DNA from: Nymphaea colorata
Lineage: Eukaryota > Streptophyta > Magnoliopsida > Nymphaeales > Nymphaeaceae
Assembly: GCF_008831285.2 (NCBI RefSeq)
Contig: NC_045140.1
Coordinates: forward strand, 18,102,370-18,166,369
Length of the DNA: 64,000 nt
Reading direction: 5' to 3'
Shown here: positions 24,701 to 38,100 of the stretch, piece by piece
Layout: the number at the start of each line of letters is the position of its first letter
Position numbering within the stretch: position 1 is the first letter of the stretch
The notes under the pieces: model-generated
The model's database searches: none
What the model saw: the letters and a program-made list of their open reading frames with translations, nothing else
What the model was told of the DNA's origin: nothing
Program-made: the position numbers and the translations under genes

Positions 24701-25786
24701 GTAGGACACTATAAATCAGAGGCTAAAACTCTCTGCTGATTTTTAGAGCTTTTCTTTCCCTTTCCCGCAAGAAAAAAGGAAATTTTTTGAATTTGAAATG
24801 TCTGAAACTGATTTAACATATGAAAAGTAAACGACTAGATAAGCCTGTATTGGCCGATATGGATGGTATTAATTATGCAGATTAAAATGCAGAATATGGA
24901 ATATCGTTCTTATTAAGGAATTAAGAGAAATTGTTGGACTTTTTAGGATTTGAGATTTGACATAAGAGTAAGCAAAGTCCTCAAAACAATTTAATTTGAA
25001 ATCTCAATTTGTAGAACCTAATGTAATTGTTTCTTGAAATGCCATTTAAAAGTTAAATATAATTGTTTCTTGGGAAATTTCCTATTTCATGCCTACTTTT
25101 GTCTGTAATTTCATAAAGATATCTACTCTCGAAGATCTACTAATAAGGGCTACACTTCTCTTAAATATGAATAACCAGAACTAGAAGTGTACTTCGGTTA
25201 ACTTGGGAACAAAAAATTGTTCCCTAAAACAATGAGGGTAACATTGAAAAGATTGCAGCTAACAATTTTCGTTTTTCAAATTAGCAAAATTTTACTTTAA
25301 GCTCTCATTCGATTTTTTGGAAATTTCCTTTTCTTTTTTTCTTTTTTTGAGAATCCGATTACTCTTTCTTGCTAAGTCGCCAGTTGCATATTCAAGGCAG
25401 TGAATTGACAAAGTTGAAGTTCCCCTTCGTTAGGGTGACTTCCATTTTATGGCACTCCAATGTCGACAGTGTAAAGCTAATTCTGGTCTGGCCTTTTGAA
25501 ATTCCTCATTTGTGAAAATCCACCATATGAACGTGAACATACGGATTTATACATCGCTGCCGCTCTTCAACTACGAACGCATAGATCTGTGCTTCTTAGG
25601 TCTGGATTTCTGGCTCTGCCTCTTGAAGTTCGTTAGAAAACGTAGATACAAAAATAATAAAATTTCCTTTAGCCTAATACCGAAGATTCCCTTTTTCTTT
25701 TTTCTCCCCCAGTTCTATAGTATTCATTTCTCTTCATCGCTTGTTCTTCTGTTTGACTTTTGGGTTCTCCGTTTGCTCGTCAAGAG
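21718..25786. other. Region downstream of the RING-protein gene
   Basis: The start should contain the 3' UTR. The rest is AT-rich with only short, overlapping ORFs. A 95-aa plus-strand ORF at 23153-23440 is hydrophobic and unrecognised. A SINE-like Pol III motif lies near 24446. No supported gene is seen. Confidence 0.5.
24370..24545 (+). mobile_element. Possible SINE (tRNA-like Pol III B-box)
   Basis: GGTTCGATACC at 24446-24456 matches the Pol III B-box consensus GGTTCGANNCC exactly. The preceding CCCTGGGTAAGGGTTGTCTG (from ~24391) resembles the tRNA-related head of plant SINEs, and an A-rich stretch follows near 24520-24560. I could not define a clear A-box or flanking duplication, so this is tentative. 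Confidence 0.3.
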
Positions 25787-26089
25787 ATGGAGGAAGCATT
25801 TGAAGTGAAACAATCCGGTGAAGACCCGCATGTCGTCTGTCGGACATCCGACGGAGCTGCATCTATCAGTGATCATGGATATATGGTCACCGATGGCGGA
25901 GAAGATGTTGTTGGCGTCCATGGCCTGGCGGTCGGCGAAGCAGGCATTGCTGTACTCCTCCCCATCGAACCAGGAGGACGGCCTCCGACATGTTGGCGTC
26001 CATGTGCTACTGTGCATTACCATCCTATTCTGAACAAAACTGCCATTATGCTGCTCGGCTTTCTTTGCATTGGCTGTAGCTCTATATGA
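25787..26089 (+). CDS. Uncharacterised small ORF (100 aa)
   Basis: Starts MEEAFEVKQSGEDPH and ends in a hydrophobic segment. The stretch is richer in GC than its surroundings, and long frames are open on both strands over 25720-26235, so the true coding strand is unclear. It follows an upstream pyrimidine-rich leader-like sequence. I recognise no domain. It could be the first exon of a gene continuing into the duplicated region downstream, a non-coding RNA, or a chance ORF. Confidence 0.25.
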   Translation: MEEAFEVKQSGEDPHVVCRTSDGAASISDHGYMVTDGGEDVVGVHGLAVGEAGIAVLLPIEPGGRPPTCWRPCATVHYHPILNKTAIMLLGFLCIGCSSI

Positions 26090-26609
26090 GTGCAAAGCCC
26101 ACAGTGACACAGTCTGCAATCATCACCTCTTTTCTTACACAATTGACATATTACCACACCATTCTGAAAATTATAATTTTGCTTAGCAGCACGGTCAGCA
26201 TTTCGTGGTAATGTTGACTTCCCTTTACAGACCAATTATTTCTACCTCTGCCTCTTTCAGTTTCTCCTCTTCATGAATAGCTGTCCTTTACCATTATTTC
26301 CAATTTATCTATATTCAATACTTCATGATTGTTGACTTGCTGTTCACCTTTTCAATGCATGTGAAGCTTCACAGTGTAATAGAATTACGGGACATTATGC
26401 TTCGTACCTAGGCATTCATCCAGCCATGAATAACTTCCCCTGTTTCTTTTCTCATTAAATGCTCTAAGATAGATAATAAGAGCTCTTTGGGTTCCCCCAA
26501 CTTTGTGTTTTTAGGGTCTAGATTTCTCTATATGTGTATCTGTGTGCATAAAGAAGTTAAAAGCTTACAATAACATACAGATATTCATAATATATGAACT
26601 ATAACTGAA

Positions 26610-28715
26610 ATATATATATATAATACAAATCATCACAAAGAATGGTGAAAAAAATATTTGCATAAGAAGAAGAAACTACTTCAGGTTGCAGAGGAGAAAA
26701 ATGAAGAAAATCTGCCTAGGCAGCTGAAGAAGAAAAAAAAAAAAGAAAGTAGAAGAAGAGAAAAAAGACAGCTTGGTCGTTTCAAAAAAAAGCTTAAGTT
26801 GTTCAGTGCCTAGGTGAGCCGAGGTTCCCTGGGCAATTGCTTAAGCGTTTCTTATTGACAGCTTGCCTTTCAGCAGCTAGTCTGGAGACCACCAAGCCTA
26901 GGGTCTTTCTTGAGCCTAGGCATGTTTTGAACGACAGTGTCAAACTGGTAATTCTTTATGTTGCATTCCCCACATAGGTTGCTTCTTGAGATCTCCGCTG
27001 GTTCAAGTAATGAACAATTGAAATAAACTTGGGAACAGCCGTTTGATGCTCAAGAAAACAGTCTGCATGTCTGTGTAAGTAGCGTATCATAACTCCTAAT
27101 GGATCTGTGTCTCCTCTCACTGGGATAGGAGTCTGCATCGTTTTTGGCTGGTTTGGTTATATTCCTAGACTGATGTGTCTTGGTATCTCTTCATGAGTAT
27201 TCTTTTGCAACATGGTTTATTATCATTTCTTTTTTGCTGGTACTTACTTGTATATGACGAGAACAGCAGAAGGAGAAATTCTGTTATTTGATACCCTCTC
27301 CATGGAAGGAGAGAAAATGTCGGAGGCACATCTGGTGTCTGTTACGGCATTGGAGTTTTCCCATGAGTCCAGTTTTTCATCCATCATGGGAATCATTCAC
27401 AAGGAAATTTGTAACTTAAGTACAGAAACATATATATTTTATTTTCATGGTATATTTATGCATTCAGGGCATTAGTTTCTGCTTCTCGGTGAGCCCCAGT
27501 GCAGGAATAACAGTAATTGAGGATATGAAATCAAGTATGTGTTTCACTATTTAGTTTGTATGTGTTATTTCTCAATGTTGTCGCTTACCGTGTCTTCACT
27601 AATTCTCTACAGTTCGAGCTATTTTGATATTGTTTATGTCATTCTACTCACCCTATTGCTATTATATATATATATATATATATATAGATTACTTCTTGTA
27701 CAAATCACATTAGTCATAAAAAAGAATGACGAAAAGAACATTTGCATAGGACAACAAAGCTACTTCAGATTGCAGAAAAAAGAGGAAGGAAAAAATTGCC
27801 TGTACAGCTGAGGAAGAGGAGGGAAGAGTGAAAAAAGAGAAAAAGATATCTTTGTCATTGAAGAAAAAAAGCCTTAATTCTTCAATGACTAGGTGAGCCG
27901 ACGCACCTAGACAGTTGCATTAGCATTCCCAAATGACAGGTTGTCTAGAACAGCTGGTCTGGGCGACCAGCCAGGACTAAGGCCCTAGGCAAACCTAGGC
28001 ACGTTTCTAACAATATTGTCAGACTCAGGCTATCATATAATTCCTTATGTTCCATAGGCCTCAATACTCCCCACGCCACATATGTTACCTTGTTGACATC
28101 TCTTCTGGTTCAAGTCAAGATTAATTGAGATCTACTCTGAAGCAGCTGTTTGATGCTCAAAAGTGGAGCATCATAACTCCTAATGGACCACTAGGATATA
28201 GGTATGCAGCCTTTTGGCTGGTTTTGTTTCCTAGATTGATGTGTCTCAAACTCCCTTCATGAGACTACGCTTTTGGGATGTGGTTTATTAACATTGCTTT
28301 TTACTGGTATTTCCTTGTTTGTGATTGGAACAGCAGAAGAGGATATTTGATGTCTGATACCCTCTCCATGGAAAGATCGAACAAGTCGGAGAGTCGGCGA
28401 GGCATGTCTGCTGTTTGTTACAGCATTTGAGCCTTCTCATGAGTCCACGTGTCATCCATCACCGAACTCATGCAAAAGGAAGTTTATACCTTGGTACAGG
28501 ACCATATACTTTCTTTTCATAGTATATTTAGCTCCACTGCCTGAATAATAGTAATTGATTATGAATCAACAAGTATGTATTTTCACCAATTGGTTACTAT
28601 ATGTCATTTCTAAATAGTGTATTTCCTTTGTCGACATACTGTGTCTTTACTAATGGTCCGTAGCTCTCAGCTATTTAACTTTTTTCTTTTTTCATTCTAC
28701 CCATCCTATTGGTGT
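26610..28715. repeat. Diverged ~1.05-kb tandem duplication
   Basis: Bases ~26610-27660 and ~27662-28715 are collinear, same-strand copies. Each starts with a TA dinucleotide run followed by CAAATCA and ATTTGCATA. Later shared landmarks are CTAGGTGAGCCGA, GTTTGATGCTCAA, CATAACTCCTAATGGA, ATACCCTCTCCATGGAA and CATTCTAC(T/C)CA(C/T)CCTATTG. Spacing between matched points drifts from ~1085 to ~1045 because of indels. Identity by eye is roughly 70-75%, so the event is old. Neither copy keeps a long open frame. Confidence 0.8.
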
Positions 28716-29175
28716 TGATCTTGAAGAATACTATTGGGAGATGCCAATGGAAGACATTGAACAATGTGGTTAATGGTAAGTACTAAGCAGAGCTGTCCAC
28801 AGACTTGTTTTACTTTTTCTATTTGGAGATTTAATACATGACGGTAAAGCATATCCGAGACTTTTCTGTTTCAGCACTACCACAGGTTTCAATGTTCTAA
28901 AATATTAATTTTTAGAAGCATGTTGGTTCAGAGGTTTATGCTTTTCTTACTTTTCTTTTCTTACCTTCTGTGTTAAGTCCTGTGCCTGAGTTCTTGGTAC
29001 CTCTAGTGGTATTCACTTGCATTTCAAGTTACTAACTTACTCTCATCACACATTCTCAAGTAGCTTATCTTCTTAATTCAACTTTTATATCTTTTATCAT
29101 TCATTTGTTGCAGACTTGGTGGTGAAAACAGATAGACCCGGGTGTTTAGGTGTCGTTGAGATTATGATCCTATGA
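28716..29175 (+). other. Possible last intron and terminal exon of an unidentified transcript
   Basis: A strong donor, AATG then GTAAGTACT (exon end 28775), is followed by a TTTGTTGCAG acceptor (exon start 29114). Joining them gives an open frame reading GRCQWKTLNNVVND then LVVKTDRPGCLGVV, ending at TGA 29173-29175. An alternative unspliced frame reads EEYYWEMPMEDIEQCG and stops at 28772-28774. I recognise neither, so the evidence is splice-site quality and open frame only. Confidence 0.25.
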
Positions 29176-32100
29176 CTGCATATAGGCCCTTGATCGTGTT
29201 TCCCGTTCTTACTGTGCCAATTCGTTCATATTTGATGCACTACTGCACTTTGTTGACAACCTAGTGAAGCACTTGCGTGGCAGTCTTGTATGTGTCTGGC
29301 GATCACTAGGTTTCTAATCTTTTCCCTTGTTTTCTTAATAAAGCAATTTGTTCTGTTGAAATGGTTGAATACTTGTCCTTGCCTTGTGCCCAAGTTGTAG
29401 TCTTGTTGCACGGACAATTTTTGATGCCAGACCATATACCGACATTCTTTATTCTGGTTTATTAATAAGAAACATAGAGTTTGTCATGTCATTACTTGCA
29501 TCTTGTATGATTGGGATGATTATATGGCATTAATATGCTTTGTTTATTTCTCCAATTTGTTAATTTTCGAGGTCGTGATTGAGCGTTCAATTGTTGTGCT
29601 CTAGTTTCTTGCAATGTTTTAAGTATCAGTTTCCCTCCCCTATCAGAAACCTTAGGAAACCCAGATAAATTCATTTTATATTTTTTTCTACTAAAAATTA
29701 GATAATAGAGGTGCATGAGGAGGGAAGCCACAGCTTTGGCCGTGTCAATTCGGCCAGCCAGGAGGTTTATGTCTAACATATCTCGATTTGATTATCTTTC
29801 AATGCAAAATCACTAGGTATCCTCTTCTTGCCTTGCACAAAACTATGCACATTGCTTTAGCCTTCATTTTGACCACACACACACACATATATATACACGC
29901 ACACTTTTACACTTGGAAGTTTTAAGCCTATCCACCTCATCAGATGCATAGATCTCTCCCGGGAATCGGGTTGCCAAGCGTGAAACGATCGCTTGAACTC
30001 TACTCTTCCGATGTTGAACGAAACTTTGCATAACTTTGCACCATCTTAGGCATTATGAGAACATGCCTACTGTTGCGGTTGAGTGATTGAAGCGTCGACG
30101 TATATGGCATGAGAAGTGTAGAACACATTCTGTATGATTGGTTTTCAGGAGCAAGATGAAAAAAAAAAAAAGGGCCTGAAACGTCACAGTATAAAAGACC
30201 ATGTAAAATCAAACACTTCCCTGTTGGGGATTGCTACATTATGATCATCAGGAGACGGTGACAGTAACGCGCAAGATCTCAGACTTCATCCAAGGTGCCT
30301 GAACCAACCACAGTCCCTCGTCCAATAAAAAAGAGGTGAAAGCTTCAGTTCGATGATGCCAAAACTAGGTTCTCCACCAAAACCTTTTTTTGTTTTCCTT
30401 AACAAGTAGGTTGGATGCTGAAACCAGGACTCCAACATGATTTTAGCATCATCAGAACGGGCCTATATCTGCCCATAAAATTCTTAATCTAAGCATCCTC
30501 TGTGTTTCATCTGTATGACCATCCTAGTGTATTTCAGCAGATACCATCAGAATGTCTCAATATCTAGTGTTCAAACCATCTCAGATATAGTGTAATCAAA
30601 GAGTACGATTTGGGTACCAATATGGAGATACAAGCATGGAAATAAAAAAAGAAAACAACATTCAAATAAACAAGTCACAAGTAAAAACATTGCATGTTAA
30701 TGAACACTCGTTTTAAAAACAGAATGAAACTAAGTTGGAAAAAAATTAAATCAAGCAAAATTAAGTAGTTTGAATCAGTTTTGATATAAAAAAGTGTCCA
30801 AATGTGTTCAAATACCTACTTTGGGTGCAGGTATATGGATCTTATTAAAGTACCCATGTGACATAATAGAACATGCAAAATTAAATACAAAGGTCAGTTT
30901 TCTACTTTGAACGCAAAAACTCATGCAAATTAAGAAAGAAAATACATAATATAGGTGCATACACCATGGGGAACATGCCCACGCACACACAGTGCGCGTG
31001 CTTGTTTGCCACCCCATCCTAGGGTTTCAGATTGTTCAAAATCTGGATTCCATTCGGATAAAATACAACCAAAAATGACAAAAACTTTGCAACTTAGAAG
31101 GACAAATTATGCCCACATCCTCCATTCATTTCCTCTGAAAAGGCGAACGTTGGGAACAGCTCATCAAAAGGTGTAGCTCATTGTAAGGCTTGCTTATCTA
31201 TATACAACTTTGGGAGCAACTGCTTGGGCCCTTCCTCCCCCAAACTTCATGCCGTTTTCACTTAATATACCTAAAACTAAAAGCTGGGGTTTGCACGATC
31301 CACTTATATAAATTCTACATGACAAATCATATGTGGTTGTTTTGAAACATCATTTTGAAGCTTTATGGTACATTAATGAAGTTCGCAGTACATCGCTGTA
31401 CACCTGAAGAACATAGTTGCTAGTTGTTATCTCATACACAAATAGCTAATTATTTGCGCATAAACAATGTCCAAGATACGTGAAAGATATTTCTTCGGAG
31501 GTGCCCATTATTGAACTCTGTCTCAGGGACCAAAGGTTATGAACAACAGACCAGCTGTAGCTTCACATGGCTTGGTTGTCGATCCCTCTGACTTTTGCCC
31601 AAATTGGAGCCTTGCTGCCTCTGATCCGGGTCCAGTTTTGTAAGAACTCAAATGGGGCTGGATATGGGTTGGCCCGGTTCTGTAATAAAATCATATGAAA
31701 GGATCTGAGTCCGAATCTGAATTTTTTGACAGTTTCGTAATCAGACCTCGATTTGGACTTTGGACTCTTATGTCCAAGATACGTGAACTGGATCTGGATT
31801 TAAAGTTTAAACCCTACTCTGGCTCATTCTTGAGCTACCTAAGTTAGCACTTTCTGACCTGGACCATGTGGTAAGCAGCACATGTGCACTGGTTTGGGCA
31901 CAAGCTGCCAAGTGGGTCTCCTATAGGCAGAGCCAATATAATGATATACTGACGAAGCTCATCAAGTCTTTTGAATCTTGAGGGGAAAAAATAAACAGCC
32001 TTCTATTTGGAAGTTGATTTGGATACGACTTTAGGAAACCAAATCATGGGCATTACTATTAATTTCGATCCTAACTACTGACCTAGTTCGCATAGAGCAG

Positions 32101-35100
32101 CAGTGAAAGTTTATAAAATCTGGGAACAGCCAACCTTTATTAACATTGGATGAGCTTTTAATGTCTAAACTAAGCTCAACCCAAGATGCATTTCCTAAGC
32201 ATAAATCCAATCTGGTGGGATTAAAAATCTAGCTATTCGGTCTGGTCGAGAGCAAGTGGAGGGAAGCCAAAGTTCATCTTCCTATCCCTGGAGTCTAATG
32301 GCTGCTTCAAGGTTGGGAGCAGAACACTTATCAACTAGAATGTCGGGCATCCACCACTTGTAGTCCAAAGTTCAAAGGGGCAACACTCATGGAATCAAAC
32401 TGATGATCAACCTTTAACCGGTCCGCCAACCTGACCAGCCACACTATGCCCTTTGAAGTCGCTCCAAAGCAAGTAGGGATGTTAAGATTAGGGGTATGGG
32501 CTGATATTTGTTTAATACCCGAGCATGAATTCATCTTGTTGGATTTGATTGGTGATATACTGAATTCAGATTTCGTGTGGGATTCTCTTGCAAAATCTGG
32601 CCGGCGGCAACAGATTCCTAACATACACTAAAATAGGCATTACATGTAAAAACCCTGGCCTGTTATGTATTTTTGCATAGTTGAATCAGAATCTGACTTA
32701 GGGTCCAGTTGAGTAATATCTAGTTACTTGAATGGTCCGGTCCCAATCTGATCGACTGACATCCCTACCATGAATGCCCTGGCCTATGTTTCTGGATCTG
32801 GAAGCTTGCCCATCTAAGTCATTTAAATTCCACAAGACTTGCCAACCATGCCTCTACGGTTCCTTTTCTTCTCTCTTTCCCCTGTTGCTTTTTCTTTTTC
32901 TTGAAGAGAGGCGATGCCAGTCAGGCCATGGATTCCCCGTCTCGGCCTGACAACCAGTAGGGCCCCTGGAAGGCCTGAGTCTGCCAATATTCATTATCAG
33001 GCTCAGGCGCTCAGCCTGCTGCTGCCCAGCTCTTGAGGAGCCAGTCCTGGCCTGGAGGTGCATTGATGTGTGCCGGTTTCAGCGGCCGAGCCAGGCTCAC
33101 AGCCCCAGTTTGCGTATTCTGCAGACTGGGCCGGGTGCTCCACACTCCATGAACATGGCCGCTGCCGGACCATGCTCGTGGACGAGATTTGATCACTCCA
33201 TTATGGCCGGCGAGTGGCAGCTGGGGCCCCGCCATCAGCGGCTCTGCAGACGAGCAGAGAGCCATGTGAAATCGTATCAGTACAGAGATAATTACTGTTT
33301 CTGGTCGTATGGACTAACCGTACATCTTGATTATCCCTTCCAAGACGTTGCCTGCAACTCGCCTTCTTTAAACCTCGGGGCCATAGAAAATCCATTAAAA
33401 TAAGGTCAAGAAAAACAAGTCGCTGCTGCATTGAGGGATGTGATGCATATTCAATTATTTATGACTCATCCAACTTCGACTTTTCTTTCTTTTTTTCTTT
33501 CTTTTCTGGATTTCTATCCTTCTTAGTGCAAACCATACGTTGGAACGAAGTTCTTAAATGGTCTTTGAAAGAAGATAAGATGGATTTACTTAATTCGGAC
33601 TTTTATGAATGTGGGAAGGCGTGCTTGGCTCCTCGTGAGAACCATTTTCCCATCCACGAGAAAATGATTCTCAACAGTCTTGTACTTCCTCACATCACTG
33701 CGGACTCGAGGAAACGTCGTTCGAGACAGAGTGGACTCGTTTCCCTATACTTTTCCCCGGTTTTGGAGTGACCGACGGTCACTCGGATTCTCGCAAGAAG
33801 CCAAGAGTTGTTCTTGCGAATTATACTTCCATGGGAATCGTTCTTGGGAACGTCAGTCCAAACAAGGGGCCCAGACGAAAGGACATGTTCAAAGTCTCCA
33901 GTGATTAGTTCAAGTGGGACAAGCAATCCAAACCCCCCAAAAAAAGGTTTGTATAATGATCTTATTGTTACATTAAAATAATAGAGAACCAAAAAAACAA
34001 CATTTTTGGATCAACGACTAGTTTATTGCATGCTTTGCATTATTAAAAATGCTCTCGAAGCTGTGTTTGATTGACAGCAACTTTTTTTCCTATCGAAAAC
34101 TTAAAAACTTTCTTTCTTCAACTAAGAAGAGGAAGAAGCGGTTCTCCCTTTCTTCAAGACTTAGAATGATATGTCCTTGATACACATATTAACTACAATA
34201 CTGTCGCACTGCCACCATTTACACAGAGTTGTTCCAAAACTTATTTGACAAAACAAACTCTACGATTGCCTTTGGATGATGATTTCAAAAATTTTACAAC
34301 CAGTTAATAAACCCTACTTTTATGTGTTTGAGTGACAAGACCAAAATGGTAATTTTCTATAAAAAAAAAAAAACATGAAAAGGAGTCGGGTTAAAGGTGT
34401 CACTCAAACATATCCTACGAGAATGTTCAGTTTTCAAATTGTTGACGTTGTGACGGTATGTTATTCTTGTCAAACAATACCAATGAAAAAAAGAGGTTGT
34501 CTCAGTCTCTCTCTCACACTTGTGGGTGCGACAGAAAGGGCGAGACCAAAAGTCTCGGACGTCTTATTCAGGACGTTATCTCCCAAGCATTCAAACGGGC
34601 TCCAGCACCCTTTGTTCACCGAGTTTTGATAACTTCTTCCAATTTGACTCGCTCCTCATCGCAATGCACGTTTACGTGTCCTCTGTCAAACAGCCCCCGC
34701 TGTCCACTTGTCTACTTTTATTGGAGACCACGCATGGGCCAAAGAAAGAGGGACGAACTGCCACCCTGATGAATCATCATTGATAAATATTCTCTCTTGC
34801 TTTCCGTGCCCCAACTTTTTCCCTTGTGGTGGGGACCAGAGTTCGAACCCAGATTTAATTTTAGTTTGACCCGTCTGGAAATGCAAAGGCAAGCTCAGTT
34901 TGAATTTTGGATCGATCCTGTAATCGTACGCGTATAGATCTAGGAAATGAATCCCAAAATTCGATTTCTTATCGATTAATGAGGATTTGAACATAGAGAA
35001 AGAGCAGGCAAGAAAATTTTGGTCAGTCGAGTTTGGATCAGGTGGACTTGGATTTGGAAAGCACGTTTGAGGCTGAACTCAGCGGCGGCGGAAGGAAGGG

Positions 35101-38100
35101 CAATGACTTTACCGGCGAAGCAGGCAGGCGGGCAACCAGAAGTAGGTGATCGCTCAACCAAAGGCTGCAACCTACGCTAGTGTGGATATGGATCTCTCGG
35201 AGTGGGAGAAATATAGATGGAATTAAAGAAAGACATCCGTTGCGAACATGGGATTATTTTAATCAGACCAAACCAACTACAATCATATAGTCATATACTT
35301 TTTTTTTAAGATAAACAAACGTTTAATGATGGTAATAGGAACTGCCCTTCCATTATTGTCTTGCTAAATTCTCTCTTCTTCTTCTTTTCCCTCCCTCTCT
35401 CTCTTATATCTCTGTGACACATAAAACATAGCATGTTGCTCCAATTCACAGCCCAAAAGGCAGAAAGTCAGTAAAAAATGTGAAATTTTCATGTAAAAAT
35501 TTCTCCATTAAGGAGATGAATCTTCTTCTTGGAGGCATGTGCTTTACTAAGGCATGCTTCTTGACATTTTAGCTTAGTATGTAAATGGAATCATATTCAG
35601 ATTCAGTTACGAAAACTCTTATATGAATACTGATCCTATTTATTAGTAGTTGGATCCAGATGTGTTACTGGGCCTGACTAAATGGATTTGACGTCAGATA
35701 CATCTGATCCATCTAATTTTAGTTGACTCTCATAGGCTTAAAGTTGGACTCCCAACGGTGAGAGACCACGAACCAAATTTAGATCCACCGTAGCTTTCTG
35801 CTGGATCAAGCTAGACAAGTCCTGGAGCAACACCAGTAAACCATATTCAGTCAGTTGTTGGAAGACCACCACCAGAGGGCGTAGGTATAACGGTTTGATG
35901 TTATGCTTATTTTGTTCCGGAATCGTTCGGATCGGGTCTAGTTGGTAAATTAGGTAGCTTGACAACCACCTCCCCAACCAATTCGGGCCTATCATTAGGA
36001 TGATTTCATTAAAATAACAAGCATTAGTTATGCACAACTTATTATTTTAGGCAACCTCACTAGCTTACCACTTACCCAAGATTCAATCTGTTGGGTCAAT
36101 TCCAGATAGGATACTGGATCTGAATGGATTACGTCTCACATATTGCCGGTCTTGGATCTGGATCTTGCAGTTAAGCCACTGATCCACTTAGTAAACCACC
36201 AAACTTTTTATTAACATAGTTCAATCTGGCGCACCATAAAACGCTAAAACAAGTGTTTGTGTGTGTGTGTGCACGCGCATGCATGAAGGCACAGTCGCGA
36301 GTGTGTTTGTACTTTGTATTCGAAAAGAATATAGCATATGAAGACGATGACCAAACTTGTACTCTCAATTACGTATATGAAAATGACCGGCAAGTAAACT
36401 ATAAATCGTAGAACAATTATGACCAAAGTTTTATTTTTTCCTATTATCTTAATCCGATTTCAAGTTATGTCATGGAAGAACATCCATCGAAGCTGGCTTG
36501 TTTGCCTGTAATCCCCAAGGAGAATCTTCTTCACCAACCAAATGCAGATATTCAATTAAAAACGTGTGATGATATCATGAGAGGTGCATAGTGTCGGTCG
36601 CAAATTAAGAAGCTTCTTTGCAACGAAAATTACATCATCTTTATTGAATTGAAAAGGTCTGAAGAAGTTGGAGGGTGGAAGGTTTCCGATCTCAGCACGC
36701 ATCAGCGTCTTGTCCGATTTGCCACCATCGCTTTCTCCATTCTTTCTTTCTTTCTTCGGGTGGTGGTTAGTTGCTCTGGGGAACCGGTCAATTTCGCATG
36801 CACCGCCTCCGCTCAAAAGTTGCCAGCTTTCACATCATCAATAAGTAGATGATCATTAGTTACTGCTGAAATGTAGGTGCCGCCTGAGTTGCTTGAACCG
36901 GAAGCTAGCCTTCCCCTTTCTGCTCGCAGCAGTTTGATCGAATTGACTGCGTCATGGATGGGGATCTGACCTTGGCTGGTGTTTGTTGGAAAGGAAAAGC
37001 CAACAGACAACAGTGCTACGCAGCCAGGTAGCACAGCAGGAAAAATAAAGCTTTGATTTCGCTTGGAGATTCATTTCTCACTTGGCAGCAGTCGGCATCT
37101 CTTTCCCCTCGTGCCGGCCCCAACAATGTAGAAGAGTCCATCGAGGGGCGGAGAAAAGATGCTCGCTCTGGCGTATGGCTTCGTGTTGGCACTTATTCCA
37201 GAACTGTCTTAGTTCTGGGAAAAGCATTTACTTTTTGTCCTTCACAAATATAAAAGTCTAAATTTGCTTCTCTTTCAAGAGGTGGGCCCTGTATTTTTTT
37301 TCTCCGAAGTTCATAAATCTCGAGTCTCTTAATCTGAGCCGGGGTTGCAGAGTGAGAGTTGTGGTATATTTATTGGATGACAAGAGGAGTTAATTTGGAG
37401 CAGCCATTGTCAGCGTTACATGACATAAATTAGTGAACCCACTTGAGGATTAGCCCGTGCAGTGCAATAACTGCTTTTCTTAGAGTTGAGAGGCTCATTG
37501 TAATGTAATGTTTGTGGTAAAAGATTGTGTGGATCAGCGTTCGTGGTAACAATATCAAGTCACCACATTTGTCTCTACATTGTTGTTGTTCAGCAATAAA
37601 GTTTTGAGATATATATATGAACAACACACACACGCAAGCACAAGCAAGTGACCACATTCTTTAAGGAAATCCTTTTAAAAGACAATTTGAATTGAGACGA
37701 CAACGTAGTTGATTTAGTAAATTAGTTCATTTAGTAATCCAGTTGGTGTAAAATGTTATGTTATGTATATGGTAGAAATATAATATCTAAAACTAAGATA
37801 GATTTCAAATAAGCAAAGTTTTGATCTAAATTATTTGAGAAAACGGGTATTGAGCATTTGGTGCCTCGGCTGATGATCAAATGGATTTACACGTAAATTT
37901 TAGAAATTTTGAAAAGTGATATTTTGACCCGTGTCAAAATTTAGAAACTTTAATTCGGCCTTCCTCGTGAAAAATTTCTAGTTCTGCCTCTGTTTGTGTC
38001 CATTTTGACTGATATATATATATATATGAGAGAATAGCGATCAACATTTCCCTCAATGGTATTCTTCGATACAAAAAGTGTTGAAGACAAGGGCTTTCGA

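Noticed and set aside
32854-33431. Overlapping GC-richer ORFs on both strands near 33 kb
   Set aside because: No domain, no consistent strand and no splice-compatible neighbours; treated as non-coding.
34840-34860. Minus-strand GGGTTCGAACTC as a tRNA T-arm
   Set aside because: No flanking acceptor, D-arm or anticodon stem could be found.
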